Translations under genes and position numbers: made by a program | Assembly: GCF_008520265.1 (NCBI RefSeq) | Contig: NZ_VIQM01000054.1 | Coordinates: forward strand, 62,001-126,000 | Length of the DNA stretch: 64,000 nucleotides | DNA from: Sphingobacterium cavernae | GTDB taxonomy: Bacteria; Bacteroidota; Bacteroidia; Sphingobacteriales; Sphingobacteriaceae | Direction: 5' to 3' | Shown: one piece after another, positions 15,443-24,369 of the stretch | Position numbering within the stretch: the first letter of the stretch is position 1 | Layout: each line of letters starts with the position of its first letter | The notes under the pieces: generated by a model | What the model saw: only the letters and a program-made list of their open reading frames with translations | Database searches by the model: none | What the model was told of the DNA's origin: nothing

Positions 15443-17083
15443 ATGAGGTCTACTTTTTTTTATACCGTTTTAAAATATTTTTTTAGTTTAATTTTTATTT
15501 GTAACTCGCTGTTTTCTAGCGCTCAAGTTGTTGATCAAACCTATTCGTTTGATCAATCTCAAAAATACAATAATATATTGTATAACACAAATTCTAGATA
15601 TCATACTGCTTCTAAACCATTCTTGTTTAAAAACGAAATGTTGAATAGAAAGGATTCTTTAGAGAACGCGAATCAAACTTTATCATCAAATTGGATTATG
15701 CGTAAATTGTTTAATGAACATTTGGTAGATGTTGAAAAAGAGGATCACACATTTTATTTAGATTTCTTACCAGATTTTCAAATTGGTTCTGAAGTAGTAG
15801 ATCCAGAAAAGCGTACCACATGGATGAACACAAGAGGTTTGCAGGCGGGATTAACAATCAAAGATAAATTTACTTTTCATACTGCGATTTTTGAAAATCA
15901 GGCTGTATTTGCAAAATATCTTGATGAGTATATTGCAGAGACGGGTGTAGTACCTGGGCAATCGTCATCAAAAGACAGGAATAAGAAAATAAAAGATTGG
16001 ATGTATGCTACCGCTAGTTTAACGTATGACTTTAGTCCTTATTTTCAAGTAACTGCTGCATTTGATAAAAACCATATTGGTGATGGTTATCGATCATTAC
16101 TGTTATCGGATTTTTCATCTAATTACACACATTTAAAGTTTACAGGTGAAATAGGTAATGTGCAATACACTTCAATATGGGCTTATATGAATGACCCTAT
16201 GAATCCACGAATCGATTCCTTGAATTCAGGTGGAAGATTTGGAGATGGTATTAAATATGGGGCATTTCAATTTATTGATTATAATGCAACTAATAGATTG
16301 TCCGTTGGATTTTTTCAATCAGTTGTTTGGTCAAATCGCAATCAAGCTGGGCATAGAGGATTTGATTTTAATTATTTAAATCCTGGGGTGATCTTTAGAC
16401 CAGTAGAAAATAATAACCGTACTTCTCCAGATAAAATGTTTTTAGGTTTAAATGCTAAGTATAAGGTGCTTAATAACGTAACTGCTTATGGACAATTTTT
16501 GTTAGGTGAATTTACAGCAAAAGAGTTTTTTGCAGGAAATGGCTATGCGCATAATAAATGGGGGGCACAGTTTGGCGTAAGAGGATTTGATATATTTGGG
16601 GTTCGTAACTTACATTTCTTGACAGAATACAATTTAGTACGACCATATACATATCAACATTTTGCATCGATTTCAAATTACAGTAATAATGGAGAACCAT
16701 TAGCACATCCACGTGGTGCAAATTTTAAAGAGTTTGTAGGTACAGCTCATTATTCTTGGAATCGTTTTGAATTTTCTGGAAAAGGTATTGTTAGTACTTT
16801 TGGCACAGATCCAGATACTGAAACAAACATGGGGGGGGATATTTTCCAATCTTATAAAACAATACCTAATATGTATGGTAACTCAATTGGACAAGGAGTG
16901 AAGAACAATTTGTACTTTGCTGATTTAAGAGCGTCTTATGTATTAAATCCAAAGTATAATTTACGATTAGAGTTTGGCTATACACAGCGGTATAGAAAGA
17001 TTGAGGGCGATGCTACTCAAAAATCTGGAGTAATCAATTTTGGACTACGTTCGAGTTTCCGAAATTTTTATGGTGATATTTAA
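15443..17083 (+). CDS. RemB/Wzi-like outer-membrane beta-barrel protein
   Basis: A 546-residue exported protein with a signal peptide ending near SSAQ (residue 28). The rest is rich in aromatic-alternating strands typical of an outer-membrane barrel. The motif KNHIGDGYRSLLLSDFSSNY near residue 212 is characteristic of the capsule-assembly Wzi / gliding-motility RemB group of Bacteroidota. Members attach surface polysaccharide or support cell-surface motility adhesin systems; which applies here cannot be told. aroQ follows after 36 bp and may be co-transcribed. Function by family only. Confidence 0.7.
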   Translation: MRSTFFYTVLKYFFSLIFICNSLFSSAQVVDQTYSFDQSQKYNNILYNTNSRYHTASKPFLFKNEMLNRKDSLENANQTLSSNWIMRKLFNEHLVDVEKEDHTFYLDFLPDFQIGSEVVDPEKRTTWMNTRGLQAGLTIKDKFTFHTAIFENQAVFAKYLDEYIAETGVVPGQSSSKDRNKKIKDWMYATASLTYDFSPYFQVTAAFDKNHIGDGYRSLLLSDFSSNYTHLKFTGEIGNVQYTSIWAYMNDPMNPRIDSLNSGGRFGDGIKYGAFQFIDYNATNRLSVGFFQSVVWSNRNQAGHRGFDFNYLNPGVIFRPVENNNRTSPDKMFLGLNAKYKVLNNVTAYGQFLLGEFTAKEFFAGNGYAHNKWGAQFGVRGFDIFGVRNLHFLTEYNLVRPYTYQHFASISNYSNNGEPLAHPRGANFKEFVGTAHYSWNRFEFSGKGIVSTFGTDPDTETNMGGDIFQSYKTIPNMYGNSIGQGVKNNLYFADLRASYVLNPKYNLRLEFGYTQRYRKIEGDATQKSGVINFGLRSSFRNFYGDI

Positions 17084-17119
17084 AAACTGAATATCTATAT
17101 TTAATCATTAATCTATAAT

Positions 17120-17536
17120 ATGAAGAAAATATTGGTATTAAATGGTCCTAATTTAAATCTATTAGGTGTTCGTGAAAAAAGTATTTATGGTGATCAGTCA
17201 TTTGAAGAATATTTTAAGTCTTTGAAAGAACGCTTCGCTGATGTAGATTTGTCGTATTATCAAAGTAATTCAGAAGGCACTATTATCGATAAATTACATG
17301 AAGTGGGATTTGACTTTGATGGCATAGTATTGAATGCTGGTGCTTATACACATACTTCTATAGCGATTGGAGATGCTATTGCAGCGATTAAAACGCCTGT
17401 GGTGGAAGTACATATTTCAAATGTTCATCAGCGAGAAGCCTTTCGACATCATTCATATCTTTCGAAGAATTGTAAAGGCGTAATATTAGGCTTTGGCTTA
17501 GATAGTTACCGATTAGGAATCGAAAGTTTAAAATAA
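17120..17536 (+). CDS. aroQ: Type II 3-dehydroquinate dehydratase
   Basis: A 138-residue cytoplasmic enzyme of the shikimate pathway that converts 3-dehydroquinate to 3-dehydroshikimate; the type II enzymes are dodecamers. The N-terminus ILVLNGPNLNLLGVRE, the catalytic Tyr in SIYGDQSFE, LNAGAYTHTS, and the substrate-binding VEVHISNVHQREAFRHHS are all in place. Length is standard. It lies 36 bp after the RemB-like gene and ends at a terminator shared with the convergent Bcr/CflA exporter. Confidence 0.96.
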   Translation: MKKILVLNGPNLNLLGVREKSIYGDQSFEEYFKSLKERFADVDLSYYQSNSEGTIIDKLHEVGFDFDGIVLNAGAYTHTSIAIGDAIAAIKTPVVEVHISNVHQREAFRHHSYLSKNCKGVILGFGLDSYRLGIESLK

Positions 17537-17566
17537 AAAAGAGGCTTATAATAAGGCCTCTTTTTT
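17535..17566. terminator. Bidirectional terminator between aroQ and the MFS gene
   Basis: AAAAAAGAGGC pairs with GCCTCTTTTTT around a 10-base loop. The stem covers the end of both convergent genes and is followed by T-runs on both strands. Confidence 0.85.
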
Positions 17567-18748
17567 GTCGTCTTTTAAATTTCTTTTTACAATATGAAGT
17601 ACCAAAGATAGTACCGCACATATGCACATTGCTAGGAGCATCGGTTGTGGCGTATTATTATGAAATATACTTACCAACCCTGAACTCAGCGCACCCAAAC
17701 CCATTTGCAAAAATCCCAATAATGCGGAAGCACTTCCTGCACTTATTCTGAAAGGAGCCATTGCCATAGCAGAGGCATTGGGGAATATAAATCCTTGAAA
17801 CATTAAGTATCCAAATGTTAATCCCAATATAACAGGGAAAGTAATCATATCTGTCCATAAGCTTACCAGCATTAATAGTCCAACAAGAACTTGCCCGATA
17901 TTTGCCACAACACAGATTTGCTGCATAGACCATTTTTTCAAAAATACTCGATTCAACTGCGTGGATATGATTAGTGCTGAAGCCACAAAGGCAAAAGCCA
18001 ATCCATATTCCTTTTTGCTAAGACCATACAAGTCTTGCAATACGTAGGAAGATCCTGCTAAATACGCATAAAGTCCAGCTGAGGCTGTGGAAGCGACTAG
18101 ACAATAAAATATAAATGTTTGATTCGTAAATACCTGAAAATATTGCGAAACAATAGACTTTGGTGCTAAAGAAAAGTTTTTATTTCCAGCATAACTTTCT
18201 GGGAGCATGAATATGGTTGATATTAATATCACAAATCCAATGGCGAACAAAGCGATAAATATATAATGCCAATCGAAGTAGTCCAACAAAAAAGCACCAG
18301 CAGAAGGCGCGAGAATTGGCGAAATTGCGATAACCAACATCAACAGACTGAATACGCGCGCAGCTTCTTTTCCTTGGTAATAATCTTGCACCATAGCGCG
18401 TGAAGCAACCATGCCCGCACAAGATCCTAATGCTTGCGCGAAGCGTAATAAAATTAGGCTATCGACATCTGGAGTGAACACACAGAGAATAGATGTGACA
18501 ACGTAGATGCCTAATCCAACCATTAGCGGTTTCTTACGCCCGTATTTGTCCAACAATGGACCATAGATTAATTGACCTATTGCGATACCTATGAAGAAAG
18601 ATGTAAGTGATAATTGAACTTTCTCAATGTTTGTATTAAAATCTCCAGCGATCGTGTCAAAAGCCGGAAGATACATATCAATGGAAAATGGGCCGATAGC
18701 AGATAATAGCCCAAGGATGAGCAAAATAATTTTTCTATTTGTCTTCAT
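17546..18748 (-). CDS. Bcr/CflA-type multidrug MFS exporter
   Basis: A 400-residue inner-membrane proton antiporter of the DHA1 group with about 12 membrane helices. The loop motif LIYGPLLDKYGRKKPLMVG after helix 2 is the MFS signature A, and the opening LGLLSAIGPFSIDMYLPAF is diagnostic for Bcr/CflA. Homologues export bicyclomycin, chloramphenicol or sulfonamides; the real substrate here is unknown. It starts just after the lgt terminator and so should have its own promoter. Confidence 0.9.
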   Translation of the reverse strand: MKTNRKIILLILGLLSAIGPFSIDMYLPAFDTIAGDFNTNIEKVQLSLTSFFIGIAIGQLIYGPLLDKYGRKKPLMVGLGIYVVTSILCVFTPDVDSLILLRFAQALGSCAGMVASRAMVQDYYQGKEAARVFSLLMLVIAISPILAPSAGAFLLDYFDWHYIFIALFAIGFVILISTIFMLPESYAGNKNFSLAPKSIVSQYFQVFTNQTFIFYCLVASTASAGLYAYLAGSSYVLQDLYGLSKKEYGLAFAFVASALIISTQLNRVFLKKWSMQQICVVANIGQVLVGLLMLVSLWTDMITFPVILGLTFGYLMFQGFIFPNASAMAMAPFRISAGSASALLGFLQMGLGALSSGLVSIFHNNTPQPMLLAMCICAVLSLVLHIVKRNLKDDKKEALL

Positions 18749-18754
18749 AAGAAT

Positions 18755-18785
18755 TTAAAAAGCCTCTTATTTATTTAAGAGGCTT
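18755..18785 (-). terminator. Terminator of lgt
   Basis: AAGCCTCTTA pairs with TAAGAGGCTT around TTTATT, and the leftward strand continues as TTTTT. It sits 11 bp after the lgt stop. Confidence 0.8.
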
Positions 18786-18796
18786 CGTATGCTGTG

Positions 18797-19633
18797 TTAT
18801 TTTTTACTTTTTGCAGTGGTGGCTGGTCTAAATATTAAATAAAGTCCAGCGAGTATAAATGGTATGCTCAGCAATTGCCCCATATTAATGAACATACTAT
18901 CCTCGAATGCTTCTTGATTCTCTTTGAAAAACTCAACAAAGAATCGGATACTAAACAAACATACAAGGAATATGCCAAATAACAATCCTTGCTTTGGGTT
19001 CTGGTTTTTCTTGTATATCGCCCAAAGAATGAAAAATAAGATTATATAGCCTACAGCTTCATAAAGTTGACCTGGGTGACGTGGTACAGTGTCTATCTGT
19101 GTAAATACAACTGCCCAAGGAAGACTTGCGTCAGCTGCTTTACCAATGATTTCTGAATTGAAGAAATTTCCGATACGAATAAAAGCTCCCGCAATAGGGA
19201 CAACTAATACCAATCTGTCGGCTATCCATACAAAATTGGTTTTCGTTTTCTTAGCGTATAAATATAGTGCAGTCAAAATACCGATTGCTCCTCCGTGCGA
19301 AGCTAATCCTGCAAATCCTGTAAACTCCCAGCTTCCTGAACGTTTACTGAATGGTAAAAGTATTTCCAAAGGATTTTGGCTATAATAATCAAATTCATAG
19401 AATAGACAATGACCAATTCTAGCGCCTAAAATTGTACCTAAAAATATATAAATTGTTAGTTTATCTAAGTCATCCTGTGTTTTGCCTTCTTTCTTAAAAA
19501 CTTGCAACATCAAGATGTAGGAAACAACAAATGCCAGCAACCAGCACATCGAATAATAACGGATTCCAAAAGATCCAATAGTGAAAATATTTTCAGCACC
19601 AGACCAATGAATAACATTATAAATAAAATCCAT
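18797..19633 (-). CDS. lgt: Prolipoprotein diacylglyceryl transferase
   Basis: A 278-residue inner-membrane enzyme with about seven helices. It transfers diacylglycerol from phosphatidylglycerol to the lipobox cysteine of prolipoproteins. The signature VVPIAGAFIRIGNFFNSEIIG (residues about 144-164) contains the essential Arg and Asn, and the N-terminal GSFGIRYYSMCWLLAF and the late HPGQLYEA segment are typical. Many lipoproteins encoded in this window (SusD, TIG/NHL, DUF1735, DUF5689 and others) need this enzyme. Confidence 0.96.
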   Translation of the reverse strand: MDFIYNVIHWSGAENIFTIGSFGIRYYSMCWLLAFVVSYILMLQVFKKEGKTQDDLDKLTIYIFLGTILGARIGHCLFYEFDYYSQNPLEILLPFSKRSGSWEFTGFAGLASHGGAIGILTALYLYAKKTKTNFVWIADRLVLVVPIAGAFIRIGNFFNSEIIGKAADASLPWAVVFTQIDTVPRHPGQLYEAVGYIILFFILWAIYKKNQNPKQGLLFGIFLVCLFSIRFFVEFFKENQEAFEDSMFINMGQLLSIPFILAGLYLIFRPATTAKSKK

Positions 19634-19759
19634 AAATGATTGTTTAAAGCTGTAAATATAAAACTAAAAATCATTTAAATGTTATTGTCAAATAAGAATC
19701 TGTTTATTTTTTGGAATAGAATAATTATTTTTTATTTTGTACGAAAACAAATAGTAGAC

Positions 19760-20875
19760 ATGGCAAAGAAGAGTAGTAAAGAAGTAAAACATCAACCTGT
19801 TGTAACCAAAGAGTCGGTAAAATTCTTTGAAAAATATATAAATAATCCCTCGCCAACGGGATTTGAATGGGAAGGTCAACGCCTTTGGTTGGATTATTTG
19901 AAACCTTTTGTGGATGAAACATATATTGATAACTATGGTACTGCAGTAGGGATAATCAATCCAAAAGCAAAATATAAAGTTGTTATCGAAGCGCATGCCG
20001 ATGAGATTTCTTGGTTTGTAAATTACATCACAAAAGATGGTCTTATCTACGTGATTCGTAATGGTGGCTCTGACCATCAAATAGCACCTTCTAAGCGTGT
20101 AAATATACATACGGATAATGGTATGGTGAAAGCTGTTTTCGGATGGCCAGCAATACATACACGTTCAGGTGAGAAAGAAGAATCACCGAATCTAAAGAAT
20201 ATCTTTTTGGACTGTGGGTGTACATCGAAAGAAGAGGTAGAAGCTCTAGGAATTCACGTAGGTTCTGTAGTGACGTATGAAGACGAATTCATGATTTTGA
20301 ATGATCGTTATTATGTAGGTCGTGCTTTGGACAATCGCGCAGGTGGATTTATGATTGCTGAGGTCGCACGTTTATTAAAAGAGAATAAGCAGAAGTTACC
20401 TTTCGGCTTGTACATTGTGAATTCTGTACAAGAAGAAATTGGGCTTCGAGGTGCTGAAATGATTGCGGATTGGATAAAACCTAATGTAGCTATCGTAACG
20501 GATGTAACGCACGATACGCAAACACCGATGATCAACAAGATTACTCAAGGAGATTTAGCTTGTGGTAAAGGTCCTGTAGTATCTTATGCACCAGCTGTAC
20601 AAATCAACTTGAATCGTCAATTGATAGACGTAGCACAAAAGAACGATATCCCATTCCAACGTCAAGCTTCCTCAAGATTTACGGGGACAGATACCGATGC
20701 ATTTGCTTATTCAAATGGGGGAGTACCTTCTGCATTGATTTCATTACCTTTGCGTTATATGCATACCACGGTAGAAATGGTACATAAAGAAGATGTAGAT
20801 AATGTGATTCGTTTGATCTACGAGACATTGTTGACAATCGAAGATGGACAAGATTTTAGAAGTTTTACGAAATAA
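19760..20875 (+). CDS. M42-family metallo-aminopeptidase
   Basis: A 371-residue protein from the ATG at 19760 (MAKKSSKEVK). The frame is open upstream from 19679, but that extension is hydrophobic and AT-rich and does not belong to the family. It is a cytoplasmic dimetal aminopeptidase of the M42 (glutamyl aminopeptidase/endoglucanase-like) family. Metal and catalytic residues are visible in EAHADEISW (H79, D81), GRALDNRAGG, VNSVQEEIGLRGAE (catalytic Glu pair), VTDVTHD, and the C-terminal MHTTVEMVHKED. The family trims N-terminal residues of short peptides. A DUF3467 gene follows after 24 bp. Confidence 0.92.
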   Translation: MAKKSSKEVKHQPVVTKESVKFFEKYINNPSPTGFEWEGQRLWLDYLKPFVDETYIDNYGTAVGIINPKAKYKVVIEAHADEISWFVNYITKDGLIYVIRNGGSDHQIAPSKRVNIHTDNGMVKAVFGWPAIHTRSGEKEESPNLKNIFLDCGCTSKEEVEALGIHVGSVVTYEDEFMILNDRYYVGRALDNRAGGFMIAEVARLLKENKQKLPFGLYIVNSVQEEIGLRGAEMIADWIKPNVAIVTDVTHDTQTPMINKITQGDLACGKGPVVSYAPAVQINLNRQLIDVAQKNDIPFQRQASSRFTGTDTDAFAYSNGGVPSALISLPLRYMHTTVEMVHKEDVDNVIRLIYETLLTIEDGQDFRSFTK

Positions 20876-20899
20876 AAAAGATTTAAAAATAGAATAGAG

Positions 20900-21241
20900 A
20901 TGAGTGATAAAAATCAAAACAATCCAGAAAACAACGAATTAAGTATAGAATTATCAGAAGAAACAGCTGAAGGAATTTATTCTAACTTAGCGATTATTAC
21001 ACATTCTAATACAGAATTTGTATTAGATTTTATTCGTGTGATGCCAGGTGTTCCTAAGGCAAAAGTGAAGTCTAGAATTATCTTAACACCAGAACACGCT
21101 GCACGTTTGTTAGGTGCTTTGCAAGATAATTTGGTGCGTTTCGAAGCGCAGTTGAAAGCTGCAGCTCAAAATCAACAAGTAGAGCCCGTGTCTAAAGATT
21201 TTCCTTATCCATTGGATTTGCATCCTAAAGGCGAAGCATAA
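20900..21241 (+). CDS. DUF3467 protein
   Basis: A 113-residue cytoplasmic protein consisting of one DUF3467 domain. Typical strands are GIYSNLAIITHSNTEFVLDF, IRVMPGVPKAKVKSRIILTP and EHAARLLGALQDNL. Small proteins of this family are widespread in Bacteroidota, and no function is known. It follows the M42 peptidase by 24 bp and shares its terminator at 21249, so the two are likely co-transcribed. Confidence 0.88.
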   Translation: MSDKNQNNPENNELSIELSEETAEGIYSNLAIITHSNTEFVLDFIRVMPGVPKAKVKSRIILTPEHAARLLGALQDNLVRFEAQLKAAAQNQQVEPVSKDFPYPLDLHPKGEA

Positions 21242-21248
21242 AAAATTT

Positions 21249-21278
21249 AAGCCCTATCAAAATTTTTGATAGGGCTTT
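21249..21278. terminator. Bidirectional terminator between the DUF3467 gene and the PUL operon
   Basis: AAGCCCTATCAAAA pairs with TTTTGATAGGGCTT, a 14-bp perfect stem with a two-base loop, flanked by A- and T-rich sequence. It serves the DUF3467 gene and probably the end of the leftward SusCD operon. Confidence 0.85.
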
Positions 21279-21311
21279 CTTATTAAATCAACATACTAAA
21301 CTTTTAAAGCT

Positions 21312-22295
21312 TTACCATTGGATGGCTTGATCCTCATCTGGAATCTGTGTATTCAAAACACGTTGAAGACTTAATGTACCTTTTACAACATATTGAATGT
21401 TAATATTAGGTATCATCGTGTAGTCCGTGAAATTGTAATCAATATTATTAATTGTAATAGTTTTTCTTAATAAATAGGGATAGTTTGGCTCAATCATTTG
21501 ACTAACCGTATAACTCAAATCCTTATTAACTCTAAGGTTTAACAGTGGATTATCAGCATATAATTCTACACCGCCACTATCATTGAAGCGTGCATATATT
21601 TTATAATTTTGTCTGTCTTGTCTTTCTTCATCAATAGCTCCCGCATAAAAGAAAATTGTATTTTCATCAACAACGTAACTCTTAATTTCACTCTTCACAA
21701 TCGAAGTTTCATTTTCCGCTCCATCCATAAAAGTTCTCAATGCTGTACCTCCATATGTACCAGAGAAATTGTTAAATGGATTAATCCTTAACAATGCTTT
21801 TTTATAATGCTTGCGCGGATGTGGGATATAGGAAGACGAACCTTCGACAATAGTAAGTGGTAGTACCCACTTTTCAACTAAATTTATATTTTTCAACGTA
21901 AAATCAATATTTAAAAGCCCAACATCTTCACCTGATTTAATATCAAGTGTCTGATTGAAACTGAAATATTCATTTGGCAACATTCTGTAGTAGAAATCAG
22001 TTCTATTCTGAAATCTCTCATAATTAAGAATGTCCAAACTATCGCGATCGACATCAATTTTAACAGAAATATTCTGTGAGTTTGTATTAGATCCACTAAC
22101 TATTACAGGCAGTTTAAAACTTGTTTTTTCGTTATCACGATAGCGCACATAAATGTCTGACACACCACTTTGCGTGCTCAGAGGTGCTTTGAATGAAATG
22201 AAATTTTCGTATTGTTCATCCTTCCATTCATCATTGCATGAAGTATTAGCAAACAATAATGCCATTACTAGATATTTTATATAATTCTTTTTCAT
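21312..22295 (-). CDS. DUF1735/DUF4973 surface lipoprotein of the PUL
   Basis: A 327-residue lipoprotein (Cys20 in LLFANTSC). A DUF1735-like beta domain (about 30-170: FISFKAPLSTQSGVSDIYVR, NEYFSFNQTLDIKSGE, KWVLPLTIVEGSSSYI) is followed by a C-terminal DUF4973-like domain (FNNFSGTYGG to YVVKGTLSLQR). Proteins of this type are encoded next to SusD and are thought to be surface glycan-binding proteins, since they have no catalytic motif. It is the last gene of the four-gene operon, 11 bp after susD. Confidence 0.8.
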   Translation of the reverse strand: MKKNYIKYLVMALLFANTSCNDEWKDEQYENFISFKAPLSTQSGVSDIYVRYRDNEKTSFKLPVIVSGSNTNSQNISVKIDVDRDSLDILNYERFQNRTDFYYRMLPNEYFSFNQTLDIKSGEDVGLLNIDFTLKNINLVEKWVLPLTIVEGSSSYIPHPRKHYKKALLRINPFNNFSGTYGGTALRTFMDGAENETSIVKSEIKSYVVDENTIFFYAGAIDEERQDRQNYKIYARFNDSGGVELYADNPLLNLRVNKDLSYTVSQMIEPNYPYLLRKTITINNIDYNFTDYTMIPNINIQYVVKGTLSLQRVLNTQIPDEDQAIQW

Positions 22296-22306
22296 GAGAT
22301 ATACTT

Positions 22307-24358
22307 CTAATCGTTATACGTCCAGCCTGGATTTTGAGTAAGTTTTTTGTTTCTCTTCAACTCCGAATGCTTAATTGGCCAAAACCACATCTTATCCGCA
22401 AAAGTATTTTTTAAGACCCATGTAGCTACAGGCGTATGAAATAAATCTCTATTTCCTGCATTCATCAATATATTGCAACCATATACTGGTAATGATTCTT
22501 CTTCTGCAGCATCTAACCAACGACGCAAATCGTAATAACGTTGACCTTCTGCTACTAATTCAATAAATCTTTCTCTTTTCAATTTTTTTCTTAATTCATC
22601 TTTGTTTGAATAAATTGCAGACGCGTAATCCGGTACTCCCGCACGAATGCGTACCGGATGAATACCTTTCTGCATTTCAGAGATATCCCGAGATAAGGAA
22701 TAAGTCGTACCTTTCCATGATGGAATAGTATGCGACCCGTCTAATTCGTTCAATGCTTCGGCATACATCAATAGAATATCTGCATAACGGATAGCTGGTT
22801 CTGTTTTATTAATTATGCGATCTGCGTTTCCGCCCTCGTAAGTATCACTGGGATGCACATATTTTTTAATCCCAAAACCAGTCCGTAACCAATAAGCGTT
22901 TGAAGAGTTGAATCCATTTCCTCTGTTATCTTCACGATAATAAAACACTTGCTGATTGCGATTACGCTCTTGTGACTCATTTAATAGTGTCCAGAAACTG
23001 CCATTAAACGCTACCGAAGCATAGAATCGAGGTTCTCTATTTGCATATTGTAAGGAAACTCCCGCGAGTAGAGGACGATAACGTTGCGCTGAAACATCAT
23101 CCGCACTGACGTAACCTGTTAGGCGGTTAGAGCCATTACCACGGCCAATTTCTTTATCCTTCCCAGGAATATCGGAACCGTCATTCATAGAATAGGCGTC
23201 TACTAATTTTTGCGTAAGACCATGCGTATTCCAACCGGTAGCAGACCTCGGTAGGGAATGCGCTACCATTGCTCTTATATCTTCAGAACCTTGATTGTTT
23301 CCTCTTGTAAATATTATTTCGGGATTACCAGATGCGACGAGTGTACCATCGAACACCTGCGCATAGGATTTCGCAGGGTCTATATTTGCCCAGCCCAAAG
23401 GCCAATTTTTAGTTGCGAAATTGCCATCATTTGGTGGAACTATAGTTGCATCATTGCCAGTCAACTGCACAGGTACAGTATACAAGTTATAAACACCAAG
23501 TTCCATTACGTCACGCGCGGCCGCAGCAGCTTTAGCCCACTTTGCTTCTTGATAATCAGCTGACAATAATCTCTTTCCGTTGTGATCTATTAGTTTTGCC
23601 GCAAAAGCAGTGTTATTACCATTAGCCATAGGACTTGCTGCATATAATAATGCTTTGGCACGTGTTGCTAATGCTGCACCGACTGTAGGACGTGCAGAAG
23701 CATCTTGTCCTCGTCCGACACCTAATTTTTCCATTTCTTTTGCTGCTTGTAGCATTTCAGTACTGATGTATTCCGCACATTCTTCGTAAGTACTTCTAGG
23801 TGTTGCCAAGTCATCATAGCTGTCTGTATAATCTAGCCCATCATCAGGAAGTAAAGGAATAGGTCCATATTTGCGAAGCAGCAACCAATATAGATATGCT
23901 CGCGCAAATCTCGCTTGTCCCCGATAGTCTTCGATTTCATCTGCAGACATTTCTTTATTTACATGAATATTATGAATAAACGTGGTGGCATTTCTTATGC
24001 CGCGATACGATTGTGTCCAAGTTCCTTGCTTGTCATTTTCTGAATATTGTCCCATTTTGAACATATTGTACGATAGTTCATTTTTAGATGGATCATAATC
24101 TCTGTCCCTATCACCATAGTACATATCATCCGAAAAATTGTGCGGCGTCAAACCTTTACTTGCAACATCGGCATTGATACCTTTGAATTCTTCGAATATG
24201 TGGGCTAGCCATTCTTCAGAATAATTTTTACTTTCAAAGACTTTTTCCATCGTCATTCTATCTTTGAATAGAGCGTCAGATTCTAAATAGCCTTTTCGAC
24301 AAGAACTAATACCGACTAATACGACCAGTATTGGCAAATAATATATATATTTTCGCAT
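22307..24358 (-). CDS. SusD/RagB-family glycan-binding lipoprotein
   Basis: A 683-residue SusD-type outer-membrane lipoprotein (Cys20 in LVVLVGISSC) that caps the SusC channel and captures ligand. The N-terminal TPR part is seen in GQARFARAYLYWLLLRKYGPIPLLPDD, and the C-terminal RagB/SusD signature in ERFIELVAEGQRYYDLRRWLD and WFWPIKHSELKRN. The length is at the upper end of the family, indicating large ligand-binding loops. It sits 11 bp after susC and 11 bp before the DUF1735/DUF4973 gene. Confidence 0.95.
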   Translation of the reverse strand: MRKYIYYLPILVVLVGISSCRKGYLESDALFKDRMTMEKVFESKNYSEEWLAHIFEEFKGINADVASKGLTPHNFSDDMYYGDRDRDYDPSKNELSYNMFKMGQYSENDKQGTWTQSYRGIRNATTFIHNIHVNKEMSADEIEDYRGQARFARAYLYWLLLRKYGPIPLLPDDGLDYTDSYDDLATPRSTYEECAEYISTEMLQAAKEMEKLGVGRGQDASARPTVGAALATRAKALLYAASPMANGNNTAFAAKLIDHNGKRLLSADYQEAKWAKAAAAARDVMELGVYNLYTVPVQLTGNDATIVPPNDGNFATKNWPLGWANIDPAKSYAQVFDGTLVASGNPEIIFTRGNNQGSEDIRAMVAHSLPRSATGWNTHGLTQKLVDAYSMNDGSDIPGKDKEIGRGNGSNRLTGYVSADDVSAQRYRPLLAGVSLQYANREPRFYASVAFNGSFWTLLNESQERNRNQQVFYYREDNRGNGFNSSNAYWLRTGFGIKKYVHPSDTYEGGNADRIINKTEPAIRYADILLMYAEALNELDGSHTIPSWKGTTYSLSRDISEMQKGIHPVRIRAGVPDYASAIYSNKDELRKKLKRERFIELVAEGQRYYDLRRWLDAAEEESLPVYGCNILMNAGNRDLFHTPVATWVLKNTFADKMWFWPIKHSELKRNKKLTQNPGWTYND

Positions 24359-24369
24359 TGCTTTTACTT

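Noticed and set aside
19679-19759. Upstream ATG start for the M42 peptidase
   Set aside because: The 27 extra residues are hydrophobic and unlike this cytoplasmic family; MAKKSSKEVK at 19760 is the natural start.
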